In this document: piece after piece, positions 42,775 to 51,269 of the stretch
Layout: every line of letters begins with the position of its first letter
How positions within the stretch are numbered: the stretch's first letter is position 1
Assembly: GCF_002019795.1 (NCBI RefSeq)
Contig: NZ_KV917381.1
Span: 1,423,210-1,487,209, forward strand
Reading direction: 5' to 3'
DNA: 64,000 nt
Source of the DNA: Bacillus alkalicellulosilyticus
GTDB taxonomy: Bacteria; Bacillota; Bacilli; Bacillales; Bacillaceae_F
Notes under the pieces: generated by a model
Seen by the model: only the letters and a program-made list of their open reading frames with translations
What the model was told of the DNA's origin: nothing
Database searches by the model: none
Translations under genes and position numbers: made by a program

Positions 42775-43896
42775 ATGGGTAAGGTTTTTGCGGTATTTTG
42801 TGTATTTCTAATCTTTATTTCAGCCTGTGAACCACATAAAAAAAATGCTAGTGATGCGCCTTCCTTGCTGCTTTCGCCTCAACAAAAATCAGGAGTTATC
42901 GGATTTGGGGCATCATCAGTTATGCTGCCTATGCCTATTGATACGTTTAGTTTTATAGAGGTAAATGAATGGTTCGATCCAAATTCTATTTTATTTTTAA
43001 GAGATGAAAATGAAACATCATATCTTCAATCCTATGATTTTGGAACAGGTGAAGAAACTCCATTTTTTTCAGTGGATGAACCAATTGTTCAAGTAACAGC
43101 GAACGAAGACCATAGTCTATTTGCAATCCAAACGGTAACAATGGATTATAAATCTCCACTATACATAGTCAGTAATGAAGGAAATGTAATAAGGGAGCTT
43201 ACAGAAATAGGTGATGATTTTAGCTTGTATTGGAATCCTTACCAAACTGATGAATTGATTATTGTTTCTTATTTACCGAACTGGGACTTTGAAGTTCTCT
43301 ATCTCTCCATTAAGGATGGAAGCGTGCGTTCGTTAGATATTGACCAAACATTCTTTCAATGGATTGATGAAGAAACCGTCGTTTTTTTAGATTGGCATCC
43401 GTATGAACCTAGTTATTATGCCCCACTCGTAGAATACAACATTAGAACTGGGGAACAAATTCAAAAATTGGATGAAGTAATTGCTGTTTTTTCTTTTGGT
43501 GGGCATTATTATTTTACAATTACAATTGATTCACCAGATGCTCAACACTCGATATATACATTTTATCAGGGAAACGAAGAGGTAGGTCAATTTGAAGTGC
43601 CTGTTTTAAACACCTATTCACAACAATGGTGGATCCCGTTCCATGATTTACACGCTGATACGAATATGTTTTATTATTTACGTCCGTACTTTGCAAGTGA
43701 TTATTTTAATTATGCAGATGGTTATGAGTTAATTCAGTATAATTTAGAAGACGGGAGTGAAACTGTATTAGATGGTCATTTAGATCAAGTACCGTTTAAG
43801 GTTTCACCTTCTGGTCATCATATCTTATATGGAAGTCGCCTTGAGACACTTTTCCAACTGTCGCAAAACAAATGGATAAACATCATTGAAGAATAA
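42775..43896 (+). CDS. Lipoprotein, WD/beta-propeller-like (YqgU-like)
   Basis: 373 residues from ATG 42775, following GGGGGTGAGC. A signal peptide MGKVFAVFCVFLIFISAC ends at a lipobox cysteine, so it is a membrane-anchored lipoprotein. The mature part has repeated beta motifs (LYIVSNEGNVIRELTEIGDD, YLSIKDGSVRSLDIDQ, EYNIRTGEQIQKLDE) suggesting a propeller. Position after glcK and before the thiamine genes matches yqgU. Function unknown. Confidence 0.82.
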   Translation: MGKVFAVFCVFLIFISACEPHKKNASDAPSLLLSPQQKSGVIGFGASSVMLPMPIDTFSFIEVNEWFDPNSILFLRDENETSYLQSYDFGTGEETPFFSVDEPIVQVTANEDHSLFAIQTVTMDYKSPLYIVSNEGNVIRELTEIGDDFSLYWNPYQTDELIIVSYLPNWDFEVLYLSIKDGSVRSLDIDQTFFQWIDEETVVFLDWHPYEPSYYAPLVEYNIRTGEQIQKLDEVIAVFSFGGHYYFTITIDSPDAQHSIYTFYQGNEEVGQFEVPVLNTYSQQWWIPFHDLHADTNMFYYLRPYFASDYFNYADGYELIQYNLEDGSETVLDGHLDQVPFKVSPSGHHILYGSRLETLFQLSQNKWINIIEE

Positions 43897-43912
43897 AGGC
43901 CATACGAAATAG

Positions 43913-43940
43913 TTGTTTTCTATTGGATTTATGTCATAAT
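43913..43940 (+). promoter_or_regulatory. SigmaA promoter of the thiamine operon
   Basis: TTGTTT (43913-43918), 16 bp, CATAAT (43935-43940), just upstream of the riboswitch. Confidence 0.6.
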
Positions 43941-43961
43941 GAAAGATAGCCTTAATACGAT

Positions 43962-44048
43962 TTGACTAGGGGTGCCAAATGGCTGAGAAAAAGGTTTCCT
44001 TTTACCCTTGAACCTGATCTGGTTGAACCCAGCGTAGGAAAGTCGACT
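43962..44048 (+). promoter_or_regulatory. TPP riboswitch (THI box) aptamer
   Basis: Canonical conserved segments: AGGGGTGCC, GGCTGAGA, ACCCTTGAACCTGATCTGG and CCCAGCGTAGGAAAG. Binds thiamine pyrophosphate in the nascent transcript. The 9 bases AACCCAGCG (44026-44034) are an exact complement of the terminator's CGCTGGGTT (44079-44087), giving a simple antiterminator: ligand binding holds them in the aptamer so the terminator forms. Confidence 0.95.
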
Positions 44049-44064
44049 AATGTTTTTGTCTTTT

Positions 44065-44100
44065 AGCCGTAATCCATTCGCTGGGTTATGGCTTTTCTAG
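44065..44100 (+). terminator. Riboswitch-controlled terminator
   Basis: AGCCGTAATCC pairs with GGGTTATGGCT, followed by TTTCTAGTTTTTT. Mutually exclusive with pairing of CGCTGGGTT to the aptamer 3' side. Confidence 0.85.
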
Positions 44101-44124
44101 TTTTTTACGAAAGGATAGTTGAGG

Positions 44125-44769
44125 ATGAAAGAATTTAACTTATATGCAATTACAGGAGAAGAATTTCACAAAGATAGAGACCTCCTTGAAGTCATGGAGG
44201 AAGCGATTAAAGGGGGAGCTGATATTATCCAGCTCCGCGATAAATATAGTTCGAAACGTGACATCTTAGCAAAAGCAAAAGCGTTACGAAAGTTAACTTC
44301 AACATATGGGGTTACATTTATTGTTAACGACCATATCGATGTTGCGTTAGCTGTTGATGCAGATGGCATTCACCTTGGTCAAGATGACTTGCCGATAGAG
44401 GAAGCTCGGAAAATTGTTGGACCCTCTAAAATTATCGGGATTTCAACACATGCTATTGAAGAAGCAAGAGCGGCCGAACAACAAGGTGCAGACTATATTG
44501 GTGTTGGTCCAGTCTTTCATACAAAAAGCAAGGTAGATGTTGTTGACCCAGTAACAACGGAATATGTAAAACAAGTAGCCACTGAAATTAACATTCCGTT
44601 TGTAGCCATTGGTGGGATTAAGCTTCATAATGTAGACCAAGTTCTTGCTGCAGGAGCAACTCGAATTTGTGCGGTTAGTGAAATTGTAGGTGCAAAAGAT
44701 ATAAAAGGGACATGTCAGGCATTTTTGCAAAAAATAAGTGAGGCGAAAAATCATGCAATTAACGGTTAA
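44125..44769 (+). CDS. thiE: Thiamine phosphate synthase
   Basis: 214 residues from ATG 44125, 9 bases after AAAGGA. Active-site motifs: IIQLRDK, FIVNDHIDVAL, GIHLGQDDLP, IGISTH and VGPVFHTKSK. These are those of ThiE, which joins HMP-PP to thiazole phosphate, rather than the tautomerase TenI, which has lost some of them; TenI remains possible. First gene after the riboswitch; it overlaps thiS by 17 bases. Confidence 0.88.
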   Translation: MKEFNLYAITGEEFHKDRDLLEVMEEAIKGGADIIQLRDKYSSKRDILAKAKALRKLTSTYGVTFIVNDHIDVALAVDADGIHLGQDDLPIEEARKIVGPSKIIGISTHAIEEARAAEQQGADYIGVGPVFHTKSKVDVVDPVTTEYVKQVATEINIPFVAIGGIKLHNVDQVLAAGATRICAVSEIVGAKDIKGTCQAFLQKISEAKNHAING

Positions 44770-44950
44770 TGGTGATCAAGTTGAACTAGACGTAACGACA
44801 TTAGAAGACGTAGTAAAGCATTATGGATTAGAACAAAACTTAGTAGTGACTGAAGTGAACGGAGAAATTATTGACCGAAGTGAGTGGTCGAACACAGCAG
44901 TTGAAGCCGGTATGAAAATCGAACTAGTACATTTTGTAGGAGGAGGATGA
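44753..44950 (+). CDS. thiS: Sulfur carrier protein ThiS
   Basis: 65 residues from ATG 44753, inside the end of thiE and after GTGAGG. Beta-grasp fold ([23 protein letters not shown]) with the C-terminal GG tail (HFVGGG) that is adenylated and thiocarboxylated to deliver sulfur to ThiG. The stop overlaps the thiG ribosome site. Its activating ThiF is missing from the operon. Confidence 0.95.
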   Translation: MQLTVNGDQVELDVTTLEDVVKHYGLEQNLVVTEVNGEIIDRSEWSNTAVEAGMKIELVHFVGGG

Positions 44951-44955
44951 TAACG

Positions 44956-45735
44956 ATGAGAAAAGATGTTTTACAAATAGCAGACAAACAATTATCCTCA
45001 CGTTTTTTTATAGGAACAGGAAGGTATCCAAATCCTTTTGTCCAAAACGAGGCCATTAAAGCATCTGGAGCAGAGGTTCTTACATTTGCGATTCGAAGAG
45101 TTAACCTTGATGCACCTGATGAAGATGCAATATTACAGCATCTTGAAGGACAAACGTTCACATATTTACCAAATACATCAGGGGCGAAAACAGCCGAAGA
45201 AGCCGTTCGAATTGCTCGCTTAGCAAAAGCGAGTGGGTTGAGTAACTGGATTAAGGTTGAGATAAGTGTCAATGAGAGAACGCTATTACCCGACCCGATT
45301 GAAACGTTAAAAGCGACAGATATTCTGGCAAATGAAGGATTTGTGGTATTGCCATATACATCAGATGATCCTGTATTGTGTAAAAAGTTAGAAGAAGCTG
45401 GAGCTGCGGCGGTCATGCCGGGAGCTGCACCCATTGGGACAGGGTTAGGAATTTTAAATCCATATAACTTGTCATTAATTGTGGAGGAAGCGACGGTTCC
45501 GATTATTGTCGATGCTGGACTTGGCTCAGCAGGTGATGTTGCACAAGCGATGGAATTAGGAGTAGACGGCGTGTTAATGAACACGCCTGTGGCTAAAGCA
45601 AAAGACCCTGTAAAAATGGCGCTAGCGATGAAAATGGCGATTGAGGCAGGAAGATTATCTTATCTTGCAGGAAGAATACCTAAGAAACGCTATGCAACCG
45701 CAAGTAGTGCATTTGAGACGTATATATCAAAATAA
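44956..45735 (+). CDS. thiG: Thiazole synthase ThiG
   Basis: 259 residues from ATG 44956, 9 bases after AGGAGG (an ATG at 44947 overlaps the site). TIM barrel with RFFIGTGRY, the Schiff-base lysine in [23 protein letters not shown] and [18 protein letters not shown]. Condenses DXP, ThiS thiocarboxylate and dehydroglycine into the thiazole. Works with thiO next door. Confidence 0.96.
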   Translation: MRKDVLQIADKQLSSRFFIGTGRYPNPFVQNEAIKASGAEVLTFAIRRVNLDAPDEDAILQHLEGQTFTYLPNTSGAKTAEEAVRIARLAKASGLSNWIKVEISVNERTLLPDPIETLKATDILANEGFVVLPYTSDDPVLCKKLEEAGAAAVMPGAAPIGTGLGILNPYNLSLIVEEATVPIIVDAGLGSAGDVAQAMELGVDGVLMNTPVAKAKDPVKMALAMKMAIEAGRLSYLAGRIPKKRYATASSAFETYISK

Positions 45736-45755
45736 AGATGAGTGAGGGAAACAAC

Positions 45756-46862
45756 ATGGGAGAGCGGATCGTTATTCTAGGTGGAGGTATTATTGGGCTT
45801 GCGTCTGCATTTGAATGTCAGCGTCGCGGTCATCAAGTCACAATACTAGAAAAAACGAAATGTGGAGGACAAGCCACAGGAGCAGCAGCCGGAATGCTAG
45901 CCCCCTATTCTGAAATAGGGGAAGACCCTGATGATTTTTTCAGGTTATGTCTTGAAAGCCTAAGGTTATATCCGAAGTGGCAACAAGACATTAAAGACAT
46001 CTCAAAGCAACCATTTGAATATACAAACTCAGGTAGTCTACACTGTGTGTATCATGAAGCCGATTTATTAGCTCTGGAAACGAGACAACGATGGCAAGGT
46101 GAGTTTGGAGCCAATGCAGAAATAATAGCAGGAGACCAACTTCGTCGATTTGAAAATGAGCTTTCAGAAGACATTATTGCTGCGATGTATTACCCTGAGG
46201 AAAGTCATTTGTATGCGCCAGATTATGCCAAGGCATTAGAAGTAGCTTGTCGACAGCTTGGGGTCAAGATATGTGAAGAGCTTGAAGACGTTCAGGTGAA
46301 CAGCTGGAAAGATGAGATTGAACTAGAGGCTAAGAATGGTCAAACGTGGAGCGGAGACCGTCTTGTGATTTGTAGCGGCGCATGGTCAAAAGAACTAGAA
46401 GATACATTTGATGTTTCCATTCCTGTATACCCAATCCGCGGACAAATTTGTGCGTATGATATGCCTGTTGGGAAGGTGAAACATATTATATATACGAGTC
46501 AGGGGTACCTCGTCCCTAAAGCAAACGGGACATTGGTCAACGGAGCATCTGAAGATATCGCTGGTTTTCAAACGACTGTGACAGAAAAAGGCATTCAAAG
46601 GTTAACGAATTGGAATAAAAATGTCCTTCCTTACTTACAGAATGAAAAACCATTTCATACATGGGCTGGTCTCCGTCCTGCCACACAAGACGGCTTTCCG
46701 TTGCTTGGGAAGTTGACAGGTGCACCACAGGTCATTTTTGCAACAGGCCATTACCGTAACGGCATTTTATTAAGTCCGGTAACAGGTCATGTTGTCGCAG
46801 ACCTTATAGATAATAAACAAGAAAGAACTCCTCTTGGACTCTTTCATCCTGAACGGTTTTAA
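45756..46862 (+). CDS. thiO: Glycine oxidase ThiO
   Basis: 368 residues from ATG 45756, after GTGAGGGAA (ATG 45738 is the alternative). FAD-binding IVILGGGIIGLASAFE at the N terminus, GQATGAAAGMLAP, and C-terminal WAGLRPATQDGFPLLG with TGHYRNGILLSP. Oxidises glycine to the dehydroglycine needed by ThiG, producing peroxide. Aerobic alternative to ThiH. Confidence 0.94.
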   Translation: MGERIVILGGGIIGLASAFECQRRGHQVTILEKTKCGGQATGAAAGMLAPYSEIGEDPDDFFRLCLESLRLYPKWQQDIKDISKQPFEYTNSGSLHCVYHEADLLALETRQRWQGEFGANAEIIAGDQLRRFENELSEDIIAAMYYPEESHLYAPDYAKALEVACRQLGVKICEELEDVQVNSWKDEIELEAKNGQTWSGDRLVICSGAWSKELEDTFDVSIPVYPIRGQICAYDMPVGKVKHIIYTSQGYLVPKANGTLVNGASEDIAGFQTTVTEKGIQRLTNWNKNVLPYLQNEKPFHTWAGLRPATQDGFPLLGKLTGAPQVIFATGHYRNGILLSPVTGHVVADLIDNKQERTPLGLFHPERF

Positions 46863-46885
46863 AATACACAAAGGGAGAGTTGAAC

Positions 46886-47689
46886 ATGTATAAAGCAATG
46901 ACGATTGCCGGTTCTGATAGCGGTGGGGGAGCAGGAATTCAAGCGGATTTAAAGACATTCCAAGAACTGGGTGTATTCGGAACAACCGCGATTACAGCAT
47001 TAACTGCTCAAAATACACTTGGTGTCCATGGTGTTTTTCCACAACCTTTAGAAGCAATTGAAGCCCAAATCGATGCAGTGTTATCAGACATAGGCGCGGA
47101 CGCTGTTAAGACGGGTATGCTTTTTTCAGCTGAGATTATTTCATTAGTGGCAGAAAAAATGAAAGAATATCAAATCAAAAATGTTGTAGTAGACCCCGTT
47201 ATGATTGCGAAAGGTGGGGCCTCTTTATTGCAGGAAGAAGCAGTGGAAGCGTTAGTTACGCAATTGCTACCAGTAGCAACTGTCATTACTCCAAATTTAC
47301 CAGAGGCTGCAAAAATCCTTGGTTTAGAAGAGATTACGACGATTCATGAAATGGAAGAGGCAGCAAAGAAACTTCATGAGCTTGGTCCAACCTATGTTGT
47401 GTTAAAAGGTGGCCATTTATCAAGTACATATTCAACAGATATTGTGTATGACGGGAAAGCAATGAAACACTTAGAAATTGAGCGAATTGAAACGAAACAT
47501 ACACACGGAACAGGATGTACCTTTGCAGCAGCACTAGCCGCAGAATTAGCTAAGGGGACCGAAATATTCCAAGCTGTAGAAACTGCGAAATCATTTATCA
47601 CCTGTGCCATCTCAAATTCCTTAGAAATTGGTACAGGAATTGGTCCAACCAATCATGCTGCCTATCGATACAATCAAATTGAAAAATGA
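46886..47689 (+). CDS. thiD: Hydroxymethylpyrimidine/phosphomethylpyrimidine kinase
   Basis: 267 residues from ATG 46886, after AAAGGGAGAG. Ribokinase-like: AMTIAGSDSGGGAGIQADLK, VVDPVMIAKGG, VITPNLPEA, and anion hole THGTGCTFAAALAAE. Phosphorylates HMP to HMP-PP, the other ThiE substrate; pyridoxal kinase activity is possible in this family. Last gene of the thiamine operon. Confidence 0.94.
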   Translation: MYKAMTIAGSDSGGGAGIQADLKTFQELGVFGTTAITALTAQNTLGVHGVFPQPLEAIEAQIDAVLSDIGADAVKTGMLFSAEIISLVAEKMKEYQIKNVVVDPVMIAKGGASLLQEEAVEALVTQLLPVATVITPNLPEAAKILGLEEITTIHEMEEAAKKLHELGPTYVVLKGGHLSSTYSTDIVYDGKAMKHLEIERIETKHTHGTGCTFAAALAAELAKGTEIFQAVETAKSFITCAISNSLEIGTGIGPTNHAAYRYNQIEK

Positions 47690-47726
47690 TACAATGAGGT
47701 TAAGACAAAACTAGCAATAATTTCAA

Positions 47727-47857
47727 CAATGGCTTCATACGCCACAAATCCCGTTGTGAAAAAACCACTCACGACGGGATTTTAGAAGAACGTGGCGATT
47801 ACGCTCATTGCTTCGAGGCCGGGACAAAAGGTAAAAAAAACCTTTTGTCCCAGCCTC
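47727..47857. repeat. Repeat family B with second hairpin (full composite)
   Basis: ACGCCAC, then CCCGTTGTGA/TCACGACGGG hairpin, GTGGCGATTACGCTCATTGC, then terminator stem GAGGCCGGGACAAAAGGT/ACCTTTTGTCCCAGCCTC (47814-47856). The same two modules occur in swapped order at 37701-37820. Confidence 0.75.
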
Positions 47858-47884
47858 AAATACTCTAGTAAGTAAGGTGAAACT

Positions 47885-48469
47885 ATGTTAAATGGAAATA
47901 AAATTGTCATTATCTTGCCGTTGCTTGTTGTCGCTTTTCTCTTTTTGGGTGGCTATCATTACATCCAACAAATCAATACGGTCACAAATGAAGATTTAAG
48001 CCAGTTTGTTGATGTACAACCCGAAATAGATTCTACAGGAGACAATTATAGTGCTACCTTCACATGGGAATGGCAGGAGATGCCGATCGAAGGACTAGAA
48101 GGAACGGATTATATAGGCTTTTCTTTCCTAGATTCTGAGGGAAATGTTATTGCCGAGGAAATCGATGTGAATGGCAAACTCGAATTACTTCGTGGTGACC
48201 AAGTGATTTTTGAGAGTACAGGAACGATTGTTGAAAGAGGAATCATCTTTCCTTTTCCAAACGAAGTGGTAGAGCATGAAAGCTTCGGCAATAAAGGACA
48301 AGCAGTCATCTCTTTTTCACAGGATATTTCCGCTTCTCAAGTCGTAATTAGTTATTTACATACGTGGGTAGAGCATCAATGGCAAAGCGAGGACCCACGT
48401 TTTATAGAAGGAATGAGTGATACTTTTCCTCATTGGGTTATCGAACGATTTGTTGACATTCCTCAGTAG
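47885..48469 (+). CDS. Membrane-anchored protein of unknown function
   Basis: 194 residues. An N-terminal anchor (KIVIILPLLVVAFLFLGGYH) is followed by an extracytoplasmic beta-rich domain with repeated W and E residues (FTWEWQEMPIEGLEG, GEVVEHESFG-like turns). GTAAGGTGA precedes the ATG. It lies 16 bases before the DUF1385/UPF0045 gene and probably shares its transcript. I recognise no family. Confidence 0.7.
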   Translation: MLNGNKIVIILPLLVVAFLFLGGYHYIQQINTVTNEDLSQFVDVQPEIDSTGDNYSATFTWEWQEMPIEGLEGTDYIGFSFLDSEGNVIAEEIDVNGKLELLRGDQVIFESTGTIVERGIIFPFPNEVVEHESFGNKGQAVISFSQDISASQVVISYLHTWVEHQWQSEDPRFIEGMSDTFPHWVIERFVDIPQ

Positions 48470-48485
48470 TCGAAAGGGGTAGCGC

Positions 48486-49586
48486 ATGATAAGAGGGATT
48501 TCGTTCCAAAATGGTATCTTTTTTATAGGCAAAAATCATGTTGCATGTGCATACCAAGAAAAAGGGAGAATCAAAGATTGGATTAAGCCACTAGATGCAA
48601 ATACAGTGATGCTAATGGCAAAGTATATTTTCTTTACAATGCCATTATCGTATAAGCTACTTACCCTAGTTGTTATCGCTTTAATCTTTATTCCTAAGCT
48701 AACGTCGGCTATTGCTTGGGAAGGTCTTCCCTATTTTGCGGTCTTTTATTTTTCGTTTGGCACTCACTTTATTTTTCCGACGAGACTTAAGAAATACCAT
48801 GGAGCAGAACATAAAGTGTTCAGTGACAGAGGAATCAAAAGACGGTCGCGAATCAATCAGATAAAAAAAGCGGTAATTACGAACAGGCACTGTTCAACAA
48901 ATTTGGTAGTGATGTATTTTCATTTAGTGATAGTGGGGACGGTAGTGCTATTCTCGTTTTTACCATTTGTCGATGCTTTAATGTGGGCTTCATACGGGTC
49001 AGTTCTTATTGCTCCTATCCTTACTAAATCGTTAAAATATAAGTCACTTACCTTTTTACGAAAATATATTCTTGGATTATCTTATTATCTACAAAAAAAA
49101 GTTACGACTACTGAACCGGACCGTCATCACTTGGTTACGGCCGTTCAATCCTATCGTAGGCTTGCGTTAGTTGAATTTCCACACGTGTTGCGAGAGCGTG
49201 TGGTCAAGAAGAAGGAGGAAAAGAAATTGGCTATTGTTGATGTAACGATTATTCCTATCGGGACGAACTCCCCAAGTGTAAGCGACTATGTAGCAGACAT
49301 CCAATCTGTACTCGAAAGCTATAGTGACCGAATATCTTACCGACTAACTCCGATGAGCACGATTATTGAAGGGGAGTTAGCCGTTTTATTTGAAGTGATT
49401 CAAGCGATACATGAAGTGCCATTTCATGCAGGCGTTCAAAGGGTAGCGACGAACATCCGCATTGACGACCGAAGAGATAAAGCTCAAACGATGGATAGTA
49501 AAGTAGCTGCAGTGGAAGAAAAACTACTGGCTAAGAAAACGGTTCTTTCAGATGAAAGTGAACAAATCATTCAAAAAGAACAATAA
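48486..49586 (+). CDS. DUF1385 membrane domain fused in frame to UPF0045 thiamine-binding domain (YqgV-like)
   Basis: 366 residues. Residues 1-235 are DUF1385/YqhQ-like: KKYHGAEHKVFS, NRHCSTNLVV and three or four helices. Residues 248-345 are UPF0045/MTH1187-like (VDVTIIPIGTNSPSVSDYV, SYRLTPMSTIIEGEL), the fold that binds thiamine in YqgV/YkoF relatives. At the junction AGAAGGAGG lies 8 bases before an in-frame TTG at 49227, so a separate YqgV-like protein may also be made. It sits right after the thiamine operon. Confidence 0.8.
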   Translation: MIRGISFQNGIFFIGKNHVACAYQEKGRIKDWIKPLDANTVMLMAKYIFFTMPLSYKLLTLVVIALIFIPKLTSAIAWEGLPYFAVFYFSFGTHFIFPTRLKKYHGAEHKVFSDRGIKRRSRINQIKKAVITNRHCSTNLVVMYFHLVIVGTVVLFSFLPFVDALMWASYGSVLIAPILTKSLKYKSLTFLRKYILGLSYYLQKKVTTTEPDRHHLVTAVQSYRRLALVEFPHVLRERVVKKKEEKKLAIVDVTIIPIGTNSPSVSDYVADIQSVLESYSDRISYRLTPMSTIIEGELAVLFEVIQAIHEVPFHAGVQRVATNIRIDDRRDKAQTMDSKVAAVEEKLLAKKTVLSDESEQIIQKEQ

Positions 49587-49630
49587 AACGCAGATGCAGA
49601 GTATTGGGTTTGATACCTATTGAATAAGTA

Positions 49631-49671
49631 AAGACCATCAAATTGGACCAAGATTTGATGGTCTTTTTTTA
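49631..49671 (+). terminator. Terminator after DUF1385/UPF0045 gene
   Basis: AAGACCATCAAA pairs with TTTGATGGTCTT, followed by TTTTTT. Confidence 0.85.
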
Positions 49672-49740
49672 GGTCAGTTCCTTATTTTTCTATAAATATC
49701 GTACCTATTTTTCTACTTATCATAATGTAGAGAAAAAGAG

Positions 49741-49956
49741 GTGAGCAAAATTAAAGACGAACAAACCAAACTGGGTGGACAGTTAGTAGTAACTAGCACG
49801 CTAATTATATTAACGATTTTCATATCGTTGTTACTAGATGCAGATATCATTCCTGCCCTGATTTATTCTGGTATTTTAATTCTCATTACTGATGAATCGA
49901 ATCAAAGTGTTATGCTCATCCTGTTAGGGATTATCTTGATAATAACAAATATTTAA
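49741..49956 (+). CDS. Small two-helix membrane protein
   Basis: 71 residues from GTG 49741. Two hydrophobic helices (LVVTSTLIILTIFISLLLDA and MLILLGIILIITNI). The ribosome site AGAGGTGAG overlaps the GTG itself; no better start is seen, which lowers confidence in the exact N terminus. A family-B terminator follows. No recognised family. Confidence 0.5.
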   Translation: MSKIKDEQTKLGGQLVVTSTLIILTIFISLLLDADIIPALIYSGILILITDESNQSVMLILLGIILIITNI

Positions 49957-49970
49957 TAAAATGATTTATA

Positions 49971-50015
49971 AAGCTGGGACAAAAGTAGTATTTTACCTTT
50001 TGATCCAGTTTTTTT
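49971..50015 (+). terminator. Terminator, repeat family B
   Basis: AGCTGGGACAAAAG pairs with CTTTTGATCCAG, followed by TTTTTTT. Confidence 0.8.
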
Positions 50016-50095
50016 ATATTCCGCGTTGACAATATACAATAAAAGTGTAAAATTACACTAAAGAAGTAATTTCTCTACTTATGGAGGTTTTGGTA

Positions 50096-50788
50096 ATGAG
50101 TATAAACAAAATGGTAGTTTCATTTCTATTGTTGGCAATTGTAACAGGGGGAGCAATTGTATTATCAGGATTTTTTGGATTACCATGGGAAAGAGTAAAG
50201 GCTCAATCAGTAATTACAGAGTTTGTGGAAGATAAGTATGAAATTGATACAAAAAAGATAGATACTTATTTTAATTTCAAAGATGGAAAATATGGAGTTG
50301 AGCTCAAAACAGAAGATGATATTACGTTTAAAGCAGAATGGCGAGAGGATTTACAAGTTATCGATTATTATCCAGAGGCCATTTGGAAAAAACAAATGGA
50401 AGACGATTTACTAAAAGAAGTTCAAGTAATATTCCCAGACCATAAATTTATCGTTTTTGATGGTGCTTATGGAGTAGGAAGGGACGAAATCAAAGGAAAA
50501 GAAATTGGCAACTATAAAGAGATTCCTACGGATTTCTTCCTGTCCATTCGTTTACAAGAGAAGTGGAAGTCAAATATAGAAGATAAAACGGCAGAACAAC
50601 TCTTACATTTAGTGGAAATTATCCAAGAAAAAAACATCTCGAATATGCATGTCACACTATATTTTGACCAAACCGACGACAAAGTTTCTTTTGATTCAAT
50701 TTCAATTCCAGCTATTCAAATAAAACCAATTCAAACAAAAGAGGATATTTTACAATACTCCTCAGGGGGACCAAATCATAATGGATAA
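50096..50788 (+). CDS. Membrane-anchored protein, first of an XRE-linked cassette
   Basis: 230 residues from ATG 50096, after TATGGAGG. N-terminal helix (VVSFLLLAIVTGGAIVLSGF), then a soluble extracytoplasmic domain with no cysteines and many K/E residues (FNFKDGKYGVELKTEDDITF). Its end overlaps the XRE regulator start by 8 bases, so the two are translationally coupled. No recognised family. Confidence 0.7.
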   Translation: MSINKMVVSFLLLAIVTGGAIVLSGFFGLPWERVKAQSVITEFVEDKYEIDTKKIDTYFNFKDGKYGVELKTEDDITFKAEWREDLQVIDYYPEAIWKKQMEDDLLKEVQVIFPDHKFIVFDGAYGVGRDEIKGKEIGNYKEIPTDFFLSIRLQEKWKSNIEDKTAEQLLHLVEIIQEKNISNMHVTLYFDQTDDKVSFDSISIPAIQIKPIQTKEDILQYSSGGPNHNG

Positions 50789-51239
50789 AGAGGCTATCAC
50801 AAAAATAGTAACAGAAAAAATAAGGCTAGTACGTACAGAAAAAGAATATACACAAGATAAAATGGCTGAAGTGCTAGGCATCTCCAAAAAAACGTTAGTA
50901 CAAATCGAAAAAGGAAGAACAGAAGCGAACTGGACAACGGTTATCGCCGTATGCGCTCTATTTCGAGATAGCGATACATTACGCAACTCATTTGGGGGCA
51001 ACCCTTTAGAGGTTGTAGAACTTAGCTCTCATGAATCAGTAGACAAACCGAAAGAAAAGACAATGGGTGGGAAAGTCTGGTGGCATAACGTCGCTGAAGA
51101 TGGAAAATTTAAACTTCAGCAAAATGTAATTAGCCAACACTACCGAATTATCGATGATCAGGACCACAGATGGTTTAGTTCGTTTAGCAAAGAAGACACG
51201 ATGGAGAAGTTTAATAGGTTAACAGAGATGATAAAGTAG
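50781..51239 (+). CDS. XRE-family transcriptional regulator with C-terminal domain
   Basis: 152 residues. N-terminal HTH: IRLVRTEKEYTQDKMAEVLG followed by ISKKTLVQIEKGRTEANWTT, a Cro/CI type. The C-terminal half (GGKVWWHNVAEDGKFKLQQN...) is a small unknown domain with two tryptophans. Coupled to the preceding anchored protein (8-base overlap) and 30 bases before a membrane gene. It probably controls this cassette; that is inference from linkage. Confidence 0.82.
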   Translation: MDKEAITKIVTEKIRLVRTEKEYTQDKMAEVLGISKKTLVQIEKGRTEANWTTVIAVCALFRDSDTLRNSFGGNPLEVVELSSHESVDKPKEKTMGGKVWWHNVAEDGKFKLQQNVISQHYRIIDDQDHRWFSSFSKEDTMEKFNRLTEMIK

Positions 51240-51269
51240 CACATTATGATTGGATAGGAGGAAGTAAAA

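Noticed and set aside
44868-45584. 238-codon minus-strand ORF across thiS/thiG
   Set aside because: Shadow of thiG; no ribosome site, no domain, and the real operon is tight on the plus strand.
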